Both the position numbers and the translations under genes were made by a program. From Hydrogenophaga flava NBRC 102514 (GTDB lineage Bacteria > Pseudomonadota > Gammaproteobacteria > Burkholderiales > Burkholderiaceae_C), in assembly GCF_001571145.1 (NCBI RefSeq), contig NZ_BCTF01000001.1:304380-368379 (forward strand): a stretch of DNA of 64,000 nt, in the 5' to 3' direction. The notes beneath the pieces were generated by a model. It saw only the letters and a program-made list of their open reading frames with translations. It was not told where the DNA came from and did not search any database. Shown here one piece after another: positions 7,302 to 14,239 of this stretch. How positions within the stretch are numbered: position 1 is the stretch's first letter; the number at the start of each line of letters is the position of its first letter.

Positions 7302-8642
7302 TCAGGCGTGGCGTTTGATCGCGTCGGCCAGCACGTTGACCATGGTATCAATCTGCTCGCGTTCCACGATGTAGGGCGGTGCGAAGACGAGGTTTTCGCC
7401 CGCGTTGCGCACCAGCACGCCGCGGTGGTAGCAGTCCAGGAAGATGTCGTAGGCCCGCTTGCCCGGGAGACCGGGGATCGAGGCCAGCTCCACGCCGACC
7501 GCCAGGCCCAGGCTGCGGATGCTGATGACGTTGGGCAAGCCCTTGATCGCGCTGTGGGCGGCGTCTCCCAGCACCGGGCCCATCTCGCCAGCGCGGGCGA
7601 ACAGGTTTTCCTGCTGGAACAGCGCCAGCGTGGCAATGGCCGCCGCGCAGGCCACCGGGTGGCCGCTGTAGGTGTAGCCGTGGAAGAACTCGATGGCGTG
7701 CTCCGGCGCGCTGCCGTGGGCGCCCATCATGGCGTTGTAGATGCGGTCGCTGCAGACCACGCCGCCCATGGGGATGACGCCGTTGGTCACCGCCTTGGCG
7801 AAGTTCAGCATGTCGGGCTGCACGCCGTAGTAGTCGGAGGCAAAAGGCGTGCCCAGACGGCCGAAGCCGGTGATGACCTCGTCGAAGATCAGCAGGATGC
7901 CGTGCTTGTCGCAAATCTCTCTGAGCCGTTTCAGGTAACCCTGGGGCGGGATGTACCAGCCCGCGCTGCCGGCCACCGGCTCGACGATGACCGCCGCCAC
8001 GTTGCTCGGGTCGTGCAGGGGCAGGATGCGGTTTTCCAGCTCCAGCAGGATGTCCTCGTTCCACACCGGTTCCTGGTTGTGGATGTAGGCGTGGTTGACC
8101 GGGTCGTGGATGAAGCGCAGGTGGTCCACGCGCGGCAGCAACGAGGTGCCGTACACCTTGCGGTTGGCCGGAATGCCGCCCACGCTCATACCACCGAAGT
8201 TGACACCGTGGTAACCGCGCTCGCGGCCGATGAAGAGGTTGCGGTGGCCTTCACCGCGCGCGCGGTGGTAGGCCAGCGCCACCTTGAGCGAGGTGTCGGC
8301 TGCTTCAGAGCCCGAGTTGCAGAACAGCACCTTGTTCAGGTCACCGGGTGCCATGGCCGCGATCATCTCGGCGGCGCGGAAGGCCTTGTCGTTGCTGACG
8401 CTGAAAGCGGTCGAATAGTCCAGCGTGTCGAGCTGCTGCTTGATCGCCTCGTTGATGGCCTTGCGGTTGTGGCCCGCGCCCACGCACCACAGGCTGGAAA
8501 TGCCGTCGATGATCTGGCGGCCGTCGTGCGTGGTGAAGTACATGCCGTCGGCGCCCACAAAGACGCGCGGGTCCTTCTGGAAAGCACGATTGGGCGTGAA
8601 GGGCAACCACTGGTTGTCCATGCGGAAGTCGTTGTAGGCCAT
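7302..8642 (-). CDS. Class III aminotransferase, omega-amino acid:pyruvate type
   Basis: The 446-residue product matches the length and motifs of omega-amino acid:pyruvate (beta-alanine:pyruvate) aminotransferases: CNSGSEAADTSLKVALAYHR in the PLP phosphate region, GRERGYHGVNFGGMSVGG, IFDEVITGFGRLG carrying the PLP-pyridine Asp, and the Schiff-base lysine near residue 283 in NFAKAVTNGVIPMGG. The enzyme moves an amino group from an omega-amino acid or amine to pyruvate in the cytoplasm. The precise donor cannot be read from sequence. The ATG at 8642 has GGAGAC 6 bp upstream and begins the conserved MAYNDFRMDNQWLPF segment; an upstream in-frame start is less likely. It may share a transcript with the upstream fusion gene, 42 bp away. 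Confidence 0.85.
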   Translation of the reverse strand: MAYNDFRMDNQWLPFTPNRAFQKDPRVFVGADGMYFTTHDGRQIIDGISSLWCVGAGHNRKAINEAIKQQLDTLDYSTAFSVSNDKAFRAAEMIAAMAPGDLNKVLFCNSGSEAADTSLKVALAYHRARGEGHRNLFIGRERGYHGVNFGGMSVGGIPANRKVYGTSLLPRVDHLRFIHDPVNHAYIHNQEPVWNEDILLELENRILPLHDPSNVAAVIVEPVAGSAGWYIPPQGYLKRLREICDKHGILLIFDEVITGFGRLGTPFASDYYGVQPDMLNFAKAVTNGVIPMGGVVCSDRIYNAMMGAHGSAPEHAIEFFHGYTYSGHPVACAAAIATLALFQQENLFARAGEMGPVLGDAAHSAIKGLPNVISIRSLGLAVGVELASIPGLPGKRAYDIFLDCYHRGVLVRNAGENLVFAPPYIVEREQIDTMVNVLADAIKRHA

Positions 8643-8684
8643 GGGCGTCTCCGGGGCAGGGGAAAAGCGGAACACGATACCAGT

Positions 8685-10274
8685 TCAGTACACCACGCCC
8701 AGGGCCACTTTGCCCACCGTCGGCAATCCCGCCGCCGTCCACGCCGGCAGGCCACCGCGGTACCAGTAGACCTGCGTGTAGCCGGCCTGCACCGCCCGCA
8801 GCGCCGCGTTCGCCGACAGCCAGCCTGCCCGTGCGCCGCCGTAGAACACCAACGGCTGTGTCGGATCGGGGGCGGCGGCCCGGATCAGCCCTTCGAACCG
8901 CTGGTGGACGGCCGCCTCCTGCTTGGCGTCGTCGAAGGCGACCCCGGCGCCCAGCAGGGCAAACGCTCCGGGCACCATGCCGTGGTCGGGCGACACGTCC
9001 ACCAAGATCGGGCGTTTGACTTCCTGAAGCATCCGCGCCAGCGCCGCCGTGTCGATGCGCTCCACACCGCGCAGCGTGCAAGGTGCGGCGGTGTCGTAGG
9101 CCTCTTCTTCCATCGCTTTGCGCTTCGACGCTTCGCCGCTGCAGAAGTCGCCCTTTTCCTCCGCCAGGGCCGAGGCAGAGGGGGGCGGCAGCTGCGCCAG
9201 GGCCTCCCGCGTCTGCTGCGCCTGCCGCTCGAACAGAGGGCGGAGGTCCTGGTCGTCCAGCACCAGCGGGCGGCACAGCCTGGGCTGGCCGTTGCGCTGG
9301 TTGCACCCCAGCAGCGCACGGGCCATGGCCACCTCCGGGCTGCTGGCCCCACCGCTGACGTGCGCCCGTGTCATGGGTCCGCCGGACACTCCTTCGTCCC
9401 ATGCGATGGCCTTGTGCTGGGGCGCGGCCGCGAAGGTCTTGAAGAACTGGTCCACCCCCGGACAGTTGCCTTTGGGACACATCACCGGCCGGACCGCTTG
9501 CTCCCAGGTCGCCAGATCGAAAGGAGTGTCTTTCACCTCTTGGCCAAAGTGCCTGAGCTGCAGCTGCATCGACGCCGGCAGGTCGATCGGAACCGTCTCG
9601 CGCTGCGTCACCAGCCCGAGGGTGAACGCATCCTTGCCTGCCTGCACCTTGCAGGTAGCGGGCTGGAACACGTTGAGGCACAGCGCCGCCTGGCTGGCCT
9701 GGGCCGGGTTGCGCTCGATGTCGCGCAGGACCAGAAGCCCATGGGACTGCTTGAACCCGTAGATCGCCTCGTTGATCACGCCGTCGTTCATCGCCTCACC
9801 AAGCTGGCGGCGGAAAAACGCATAGAGGGCGGTCCCGGCACCAAAGGCTTGTCGCCCTGAATCGGCCTCGTAGCCTCCGTGAACGCCCAGCAGGCTGTTG
9901 CCTGGGACCCGGCCCGTTCCAAAACTGCGGGTCCTACCTGCCACAAACAACACGGAGCAGGCCGACATGCACCGACCCACCGCCACCGTGTCCAGCGCCG
10001 CGCGTCTGACGGCCTCTCCGACCGTCAGGGCGGTCCAGTAGTCGCCACCCGGCGAATCCACCAGGACCAGCCGCCGCAGCCCTGGCTGCTCCAGCTGCGC
10101 CTTGAACAACCGGAAGTCGTCGCCGCCCACCTCCCCAGTCGCGTACAGCGTGTCCCCCACCCGCTCCAGGGTCATGGCCCCCGCCGCCAGGTGCGCCATC
10201 AAGCACACCCCGGCCAGCCACCCTTTCCACCCACCAAACACCTGATGCACCACCGCCGCCCCTCCATCGCTCAT
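8685..10274 (-). CDS. ClpP-like periplasmic protease-type domain fused to a degenerate rhodanese
   Basis: The 529-residue product has an N-terminal hydrophobic signal-like segment (about 16-33). A ClpP/crotonase-fold domain of the COG3904 'predicted periplasmic' kind follows, with VLVDSPGGDYW at 71-80, RCMSACSVLFVAG with the likely nucleophile Ser104 between two cysteines, and the candidate His132 in GVHGGY. The middle region is unassigned and has scattered cysteines. The last 120 residues look like a rhodanese domain ending in VYWYRGGLPAWTAAGLP. Its active-site loop reads YGGARAG, so the usual catalytic cysteine is Gly479 and sulfurtransferase activity is unlikely. I know no established function for this combination. 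The gene diverges from purU and lies upstream of the aminotransferase. Confidence 0.68.
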   Translation of the reverse strand: MSDGGAAVVHQVFGGWKGWLAGVCLMAHLAAGAMTLERVGDTLYATGEVGGDDFRLFKAQLEQPGLRRLVLVDSPGGDYWTALTVGEAVRRAALDTVAVGRCMSACSVLFVAGRTRSFGTGRVPGNSLLGVHGGYEADSGRQAFGAGTALYAFFRRQLGEAMNDGVINEAIYGFKQSHGLLVLRDIERNPAQASQAALCLNVFQPATCKVQAGKDAFTLGLVTQRETVPIDLPASMQLQLRHFGQEVKDTPFDLATWEQAVRPVMCPKGNCPGVDQFFKTFAAAPQHKAIAWDEGVSGGPMTRAHVSGGASSPEVAMARALLGCNQRNGQPRLCRPLVLDDQDLRPLFERQAQQTREALAQLPPPSASALAEEKGDFCSGEASKRKAMEEEAYDTAAPCTLRGVERIDTAALARMLQEVKRPILVDVSPDHGMVPGAFALLGAGVAFDDAKQEAAVHQRFEGLIRAAAPDPTQPLVFYGGARAGWLSANAALRAVQAGYTQVYWYRGGLPAWTAAGLPTVGKVALGVVY

Positions 10275-10339
10275 TGCTTTCTGACGCCCGGGATTTCACC
10301 ATATGGACCATCGGCCACCCTGCGACAATCCGGCCGACC

Positions 10340-11188
10340 ATGATCCACACCTACGTTCTCACCCTCTCCTGCCAGGACCGTCCCGGCATCGTGCACGCCG
10401 TCTCGGGTTTCCTGCTGGAGCGCGGCGGCAACATCGAAGAAGCCGCCCAGTACAACGACCACGGCACCGGCCTGTTCTTCATGCGTGTCCAGTTCACCTG
10501 CGCAACGCTGACGCAGGACGAGCTGCGCACGCACCTGGCGGCGTTCGCCGAGCCGTTTGCCATGCGCTGGAGCCTGAACCCGCTGGCCGAGCCGATGAAG
10601 ACGGTCATCTTCGTGAGCAAGGAAGGCCACTGCCTGAACGACCTGCTGTTCCGCTGGAAGAGCGGCCTGCTGCGGCTGGACATCCGCGCCATTGTCAGCA
10701 ACCACCGCGACTTCTACCAGCTGGCCGCCAGCTACAACGTGCCCTTCCACCACATTCCGCTGACGGCCGCCACCAAGGCGCAGGCCGAAGCGAAGCAGCT
10801 GGAGGTGATCCGCAGCGAAGGCGCCGAGCTGGTGGTGCTGGCGCGCTACATGCAGATCCTGTCGGACACGCTGTGCCGCGAGCTCTCGGGCCAGGCCATC
10901 AACATCCACCACAGCTTCCTGCCCAGCTTCAAGGGCGCCAAGCCGTACTACCAGGCGCACGACCGCGGCGTGAAGCTCATCGGTGCCACCGCCCACTACG
11001 TAACCGCGGATCTGGACGAGGGCCCGATCATCGAGCAGGACGTGGCCCGCGTGGACCACACCGACACGGTGGAAGACCTCACCGCCCTGGGCCGCGACAC
11101 CGAGAGCCAGGTGCTGGCGCGCGCGGTGAAGTGGCACAGCGAGCACCGCGTGCTGCTGAACGGCCACAAGACCGTGGTTTTTAAGTAA
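10340..11188 (+). CDS. purU: Formyltetrahydrofolate deformylase
   Basis: PurU hydrolyses 10-formyltetrahydrofolate to formate and tetrahydrofolate, balancing one-carbon pools and supplying formate to PurT. The 282-residue product has the N-terminal ACT domain (about 1-85, starting with SCQDRPGIVHAVSGFL) and the formyl-transferase fold, with the catalytic set INIHHSFLPSFKGA and the Asp in TADLDEGPIIEQD. Length and motifs are fully typical. The ATG at 10340 is chosen because the ACT domain begins immediately after it; the upstream in-frame extension is not conserved-looking. A GACAAT hexamer lies 10 bp before it. The LysR-type gene starts 2 bp after the stop codon. Confidence 0.93.
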   Translation: MIHTYVLTLSCQDRPGIVHAVSGFLLERGGNIEEAAQYNDHGTGLFFMRVQFTCATLTQDELRTHLAAFAEPFAMRWSLNPLAEPMKTVIFVSKEGHCLNDLLFRWKSGLLRLDIRAIVSNHRDFYQLAASYNVPFHHIPLTAATKAQAEAKQLEVIRSEGAELVVLARYMQILSDTLCRELSGQAINIHHSFLPSFKGAKPYYQAHDRGVKLIGATAHYVTADLDEGPIIEQDVARVDHTDTVEDLTALGRDTESQVLARAVKWHSEHRVLLNGHKTVVFK

Positions 11189-11190
11189 GC

Positions 11191-12060
11191 ATGACCATCC
11201 GCATTCCGCCCATCCAGTGTCTGCTGACGTTTGAAGCGCTGGCGCGCCTGCGCAGCGTGACGCAGACGGCGGACGAGCTGTGCGTGACGCCGAGCGCGGT
11301 GAGCCACCGCATCAAGCAGCTCGAACAGATCCTGGGCACCAAGCTGTTCGGGCGGGCGGATTTTTCATTGACCACCGAGGGCAGCGAGTACCTGGCGCAG
11401 GTGCGCGAGGGCCTGGCCTCGCTGCAGAAGTTTCCCAGCAGCGCCGCCTCACCGGGCCGGCGCAAGCTGCGGCTGGCGGTCACGCCGACCTTTGCGCGCT
11501 CCATCCTGCTGCCGCGCCTCAAGCAGTTTTCCGACGCCTACCCCGAGATCGACCTGACGCTGCAGGTCAGCATCCCGCTGCTGGACGTGGTGGCCGAGGA
11601 CGCGGACCTGATGGTCCGCTTCGGCACCGGACGTTACGCCGACGTGGAACACGTGTGCCTGATGAAGGACGAGGTCACGCCGCTGGCCTCACCGACGTTC
11701 GTGCGCGAGCACGGCCCGTTCGAGGCGCCGCAGGACCTGGAGGGCGAACCGCTGCTGCGCAGCCCGCTGGAACCCTGGCGCACCTGGTTCGCAGCACACG
11801 ATCTGGACTGGCCCGAGCCGGTGGACGGCTCGCAGTTCAATGACATCGGCCTGATGTGCGACGCCGCTGCAGTCGGCATGGGCATTGCCCTGGTGCGCAT
11901 GAAGCTGGCCGCGCCCTGGCTGGAAAACGGCACGCTGGTGCCGCTCTACCCGCGCCATGTGCCCAGCCCGCACGCGCACTACCTGTGCTGGCGAACCGGC
12001 ACCATGGACCGCTGGGAGTGCGCCGCCTTCGCCGAGTGGCTGCGCAACTCGCTCAGCTGA
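11191..12060 (+). CDS. LysR family transcriptional regulator, GcvA-like
   Basis: The 289-residue product has the N-terminal winged helix-turn-helix (about residues 6-65, including VTQTADELCVTPSAVSHRIK) and a C-terminal periplasmic-binding-like effector domain (about 90-285). The opening IRIPPIQCLLTFEALARL and the SAVSHRIKQLE recognition helix resemble the GcvA subgroup. Only 2 bp separate it from purU, so it is probably co-transcribed. A GcvA-like regulator next to purU could link glycine cleavage and one-carbon metabolism; that link is inference. Its stop codon abuts the stop codon of hsp20 on the other strand with no spacer. Confidence 0.85.
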   Translation: MTIRIPPIQCLLTFEALARLRSVTQTADELCVTPSAVSHRIKQLEQILGTKLFGRADFSLTTEGSEYLAQVREGLASLQKFPSSAASPGRRKLRLAVTPTFARSILLPRLKQFSDAYPEIDLTLQVSIPLLDVVAEDADLMVRFGTGRYADVEHVCLMKDEVTPLASPTFVREHGPFEAPQDLEGEPLLRSPLEPWRTWFAAHDLDWPEPVDGSQFNDIGLMCDAAAVGMGIALVRMKLAAPWLENGTLVPLYPRHVPSPHAHYLCWRTGTMDRWECAAFAEWLRNSLS

Positions 12061-12489
12061 TCACTCGACGTTCAACCGCTGACCAGCCAGCGCCAGCTTC
12101 TTCGGCAGCGTCAGCGTCAGCACACCGTTCTCGTACTTCGCCTTCGACTTCTCGTTGTCGATGTCGGTGGCCAGCTGGAAGCTGCGGGCCACGGCGCCGT
12201 AGTAGCGCTCGGTGCGCAGCACCTTCTCGTCCTGGGTCTGGCTGTCCTGCTGCTTGATCTCGGCGCGCAGTGTCACCACGCTGCCTTCGACGGTCACGTG
12301 GATGTCTTCCTTGGCCACACCCGGCACCTCGGCCACCACGGTGTAGGCCGACGGGGTTTCCTTCACGTCGATCTTGATCTGCGAGGGCGAGGGCAGGTTG
12401 TCGCCGTGCAGCGGGCGGACATAAAAACCGGGGGCGACGTCCTTGAAGAAGTCGTCAAACAGGCCGGTGCGTGCGATCAGATGGTTCAT
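12061..12489 (-). CDS. Small heat shock protein, Hsp20/alpha-crystallin family
   Basis: The 142-residue product is an ATP-independent holdase that keeps unfolding proteins soluble. The alpha-crystallin domain spans about residues 35-132 (KIDVKETPSAYTVVAEVPGV, then VTLRAEI and YENGVLTLTLPKK). The C-terminal tail has RLNVE in place of a classical I-x-I oligomerisation motif. The start at 12489 has AGGAG 8-9 bp upstream and agrees with family length; an earlier in-frame codon would add a proline-rich tail without support. A sigma-32-like promoter lies 65-93 bp upstream. The gene is convergent with the LysR gene and divergent from glcD. Confidence 0.9.
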   Translation of the reverse strand: MNHLIARTGLFDDFFKDVAPGFYVRPLHGDNLPSPSQIKIDVKETPSAYTVVAEVPGVAKEDIHVTVEGSVVTLRAEIKQQDSQTQDEKVLRTERYYGAVARSFQLATDIDNEKSKAKYENGVLTLTLPKKLALAGQRLNVE

Positions 12490-12553
12490 GGCGTTCACTC
12501 CTGAGGGTGGTGGTGCATTCGGGGGACTGGTCATCGCCGCTCCCGTGCCAGAC

Positions 12554-12582
12554 AGATGGATTCGGATTCGGCGCTTTTCAAG
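12554..12582 (-). promoter_or_regulatory. Sigma-32-like heat shock promoter of hsp20
   Basis: Read on the minus strand, CTTGAAA (12582-12576) and CCATCT (12559-12554) are 16 bp apart. This fits the heat-shock sigma factor pattern and would give a leader of about 55-60 nt. The match and its place upstream of a heat-shock gene support each other. Confidence 0.65.
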
Positions 12583-12592
12583 TCCCCTGGTG

Positions 12593-12608
12593 TTTGACGC
12601 ACGTCAAA
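12593..12608. promoter_or_regulatory. Perfect palindrome TTTGACG-CA-CGTCAAA
   Basis: Two 7-bp arms flank a 2-bp centre in the divergent hsp20/glcD region, 10 bp upstream of the hsp20 heat-shock -35 box and about 77 bp before the glcD start. This is a good candidate binding site for a dimeric regulator, whose identity is unknown. Confidence 0.5.
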
Positions 12609-12684
12609 ACCGCTCAAGTCCTCTCACGTCGGGCTGCAAGTTTCTTCAATGCACAAGCGGGCGGCCAGCCGTACACTGCCGCGC

Positions 12685-14187
12685 ATGAACGCCCCCACCG
12701 CTCCCGTCGAAGTCACCCGCGCCGAGCGCGCCGCGCGCCAGGCCGAGGTGGTGCGCGCCCTGCAGGCCGTGCTGCCCGCCCACGCCCTGCTGTGGCAGGC
12801 CGAAGACACCGTGCCCTACGAATGCGACGGCCTCACCGCCTACCGCCAGCGGCCGCTGGTGGTGGCCCTGCCCGAGACCGAAGCCCAGGTGTCGGCTGTG
12901 CTCAAGGCCTGCCACGCGCTGAATGTGCCGGTGGTGGCGCGCGGCGCTGGCACCGGCCTGTCCGGCGGTGCCATGCCGCATGCGATGGGCGTGACGCTGT
13001 CGCTGGCCAAGTTCAACCGCATCCTGTTGGTCGACGCCCGCTCGCGCACCGCCGTGGTCCAGGCCGGTGTGCGCAACCTCGCCATCAGCGAAGCCGCCGC
13101 GCCGCACGGCCTGTACTACGCGCCCGACCCGAGCAGCCAGATCGCCTGCACCATCGGCGGCAACGTGGCCGAGAACTCCGGTGGCGTGCACTGCCTGAAG
13201 TACGGCCTGACGGTGCACAACGTGCTGCAGGTCCGCGGCTTCACCGTAGAAGGCGAACCCGTCACCTTCGGCGGCACCACGCTGGACACGCCGGGCCTGG
13301 ACCTGCTGTCGCTGGTGATCGGCAGCGAGGGCATGCTGGCGGTCGTGACCGAGGTGGTGGTCAAGCTGGTGCCCAAGCCCCAGCTGGCGCGCTGCATCAT
13401 GGCCAGCTTCGACGACATCCAGAAGGCCGGCGACGCGGTGGCCTCGGTCATCGCGGCCGGCATCATCCCGGCCGGGCTGGAGATGATGGACAAGCCCATG
13501 ACCGCCGCGGTGGAAGACTTCGTCAAGGCCGGCTACGACCTGAACGCCGCCGCCATCCTGCTGTGCGAGAGCGACGGCACGCCCGAAGAGGTGGAGGAAG
13601 AGATCGGCCGCATGAGCGCGGTGCTGCGCGGCTGCGGCGCCACCGCCATCGCCGTGAGCCGCGACGAGGCCGAGCGCCTGCGCTTCTGGAGCGGCCGCAA
13701 GAACGCCTTCCCGGCCAGCGGCCGCATCAGCCCCGACTACATGTGCATGGACTCGACCATCCCGCGCAAGCGCCTGGCCGACATCCTGATCGCCATCGGC
13801 GACATGGAGAAGAAATACGGACTGCGCTGCGCCAACGTGTTCCACGCGGGTGATGGCAACCTGCACCCGCTGATCCTGTTCGATGCCAACGACCCCGACC
13901 AGTTGCACCGCTGCGAGCTGTTTGGCGCCGACATCCTGGAAACCAGCGTCGCCATGGGTGGCACGGTGACGGGCGAACACGGCGTGGGTGTGGAAAAAGT
14001 CAACAGCATGTGCGTTCAGTTTTCCGCTGAGGAAAACGCACAGATGTTCGCCGTCAAACGCGCCTTTGATACCAAAGAGCTACTGAACCCCGGCAAAGTG
14101 ATTCCAACCCTGCAACGTTGTGCCGAATACGGAAAGATGCTGGTGCGCGGAGGCCAGATCAGTCACCCGGATTTGCCCCGGTTCTGA
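12685..14187 (+). CDS. glcD: FAD-linked oxidase, glycolate oxidase subunit GlcD type
   Basis: The 500-residue product has the FAD_binding_4 (PCMH) domain (VVARGAGTGLSGGAMP near 95-110, and SSQIACTIGGNVAENSGG near 152-170) and the FAD-linked oxidase C-terminal domain (CANVFHAGDGNLHPLI near 391-406, and GTVTGEHGVGVEK near 429-441). GlcD oxidises glycolate or a related 2-hydroxy acid, normally as part of a GlcDEF complex at the inner membrane. glcE and glcF do not follow here, so the partners must be elsewhere or the protein works alone on another D-2-hydroxy acid, as D-lactate dehydrogenases of this fold do. A TACACT hexamer sits 7 bp before the ATG; an earlier in-frame start would add only a basic tail. 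Confidence 0.85.
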   Translation: MNAPTAPVEVTRAERAARQAEVVRALQAVLPAHALLWQAEDTVPYECDGLTAYRQRPLVVALPETEAQVSAVLKACHALNVPVVARGAGTGLSGGAMPHAMGVTLSLAKFNRILLVDARSRTAVVQAGVRNLAISEAAAPHGLYYAPDPSSQIACTIGGNVAENSGGVHCLKYGLTVHNVLQVRGFTVEGEPVTFGGTTLDTPGLDLLSLVIGSEGMLAVVTEVVVKLVPKPQLARCIMASFDDIQKAGDAVASVIAAGIIPAGLEMMDKPMTAAVEDFVKAGYDLNAAAILLCESDGTPEEVEEEIGRMSAVLRGCGATAIAVSRDEAERLRFWSGRKNAFPASGRISPDYMCMDSTIPRKRLADILIAIGDMEKKYGLRCANVFHAGDGNLHPLILFDANDPDQLHRCELFGADILETSVAMGGTVTGEHGVGVEKVNSMCVQFSAEENAQMFAVKRAFDTKELLNPGKVIPTLQRCAEYGKMLVRGGQISHPDLPRF

Positions 14188-14239
14188 CGGTCAGATTTCA
14201 CATCTCGGCTGCGCCCCCCTGCGGTAAAGTGGGTCTGCG

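Noticed and set aside
6810..9860. Open frame of about 1000 codons on the plus strand across the SPFH and aminotransferase genes
   Set aside because: It is the reverse complement of well-supported minus-strand genes, is rich in His, Val, Gly and Arg as expected for a GC-skewed shadow, and has no motif.
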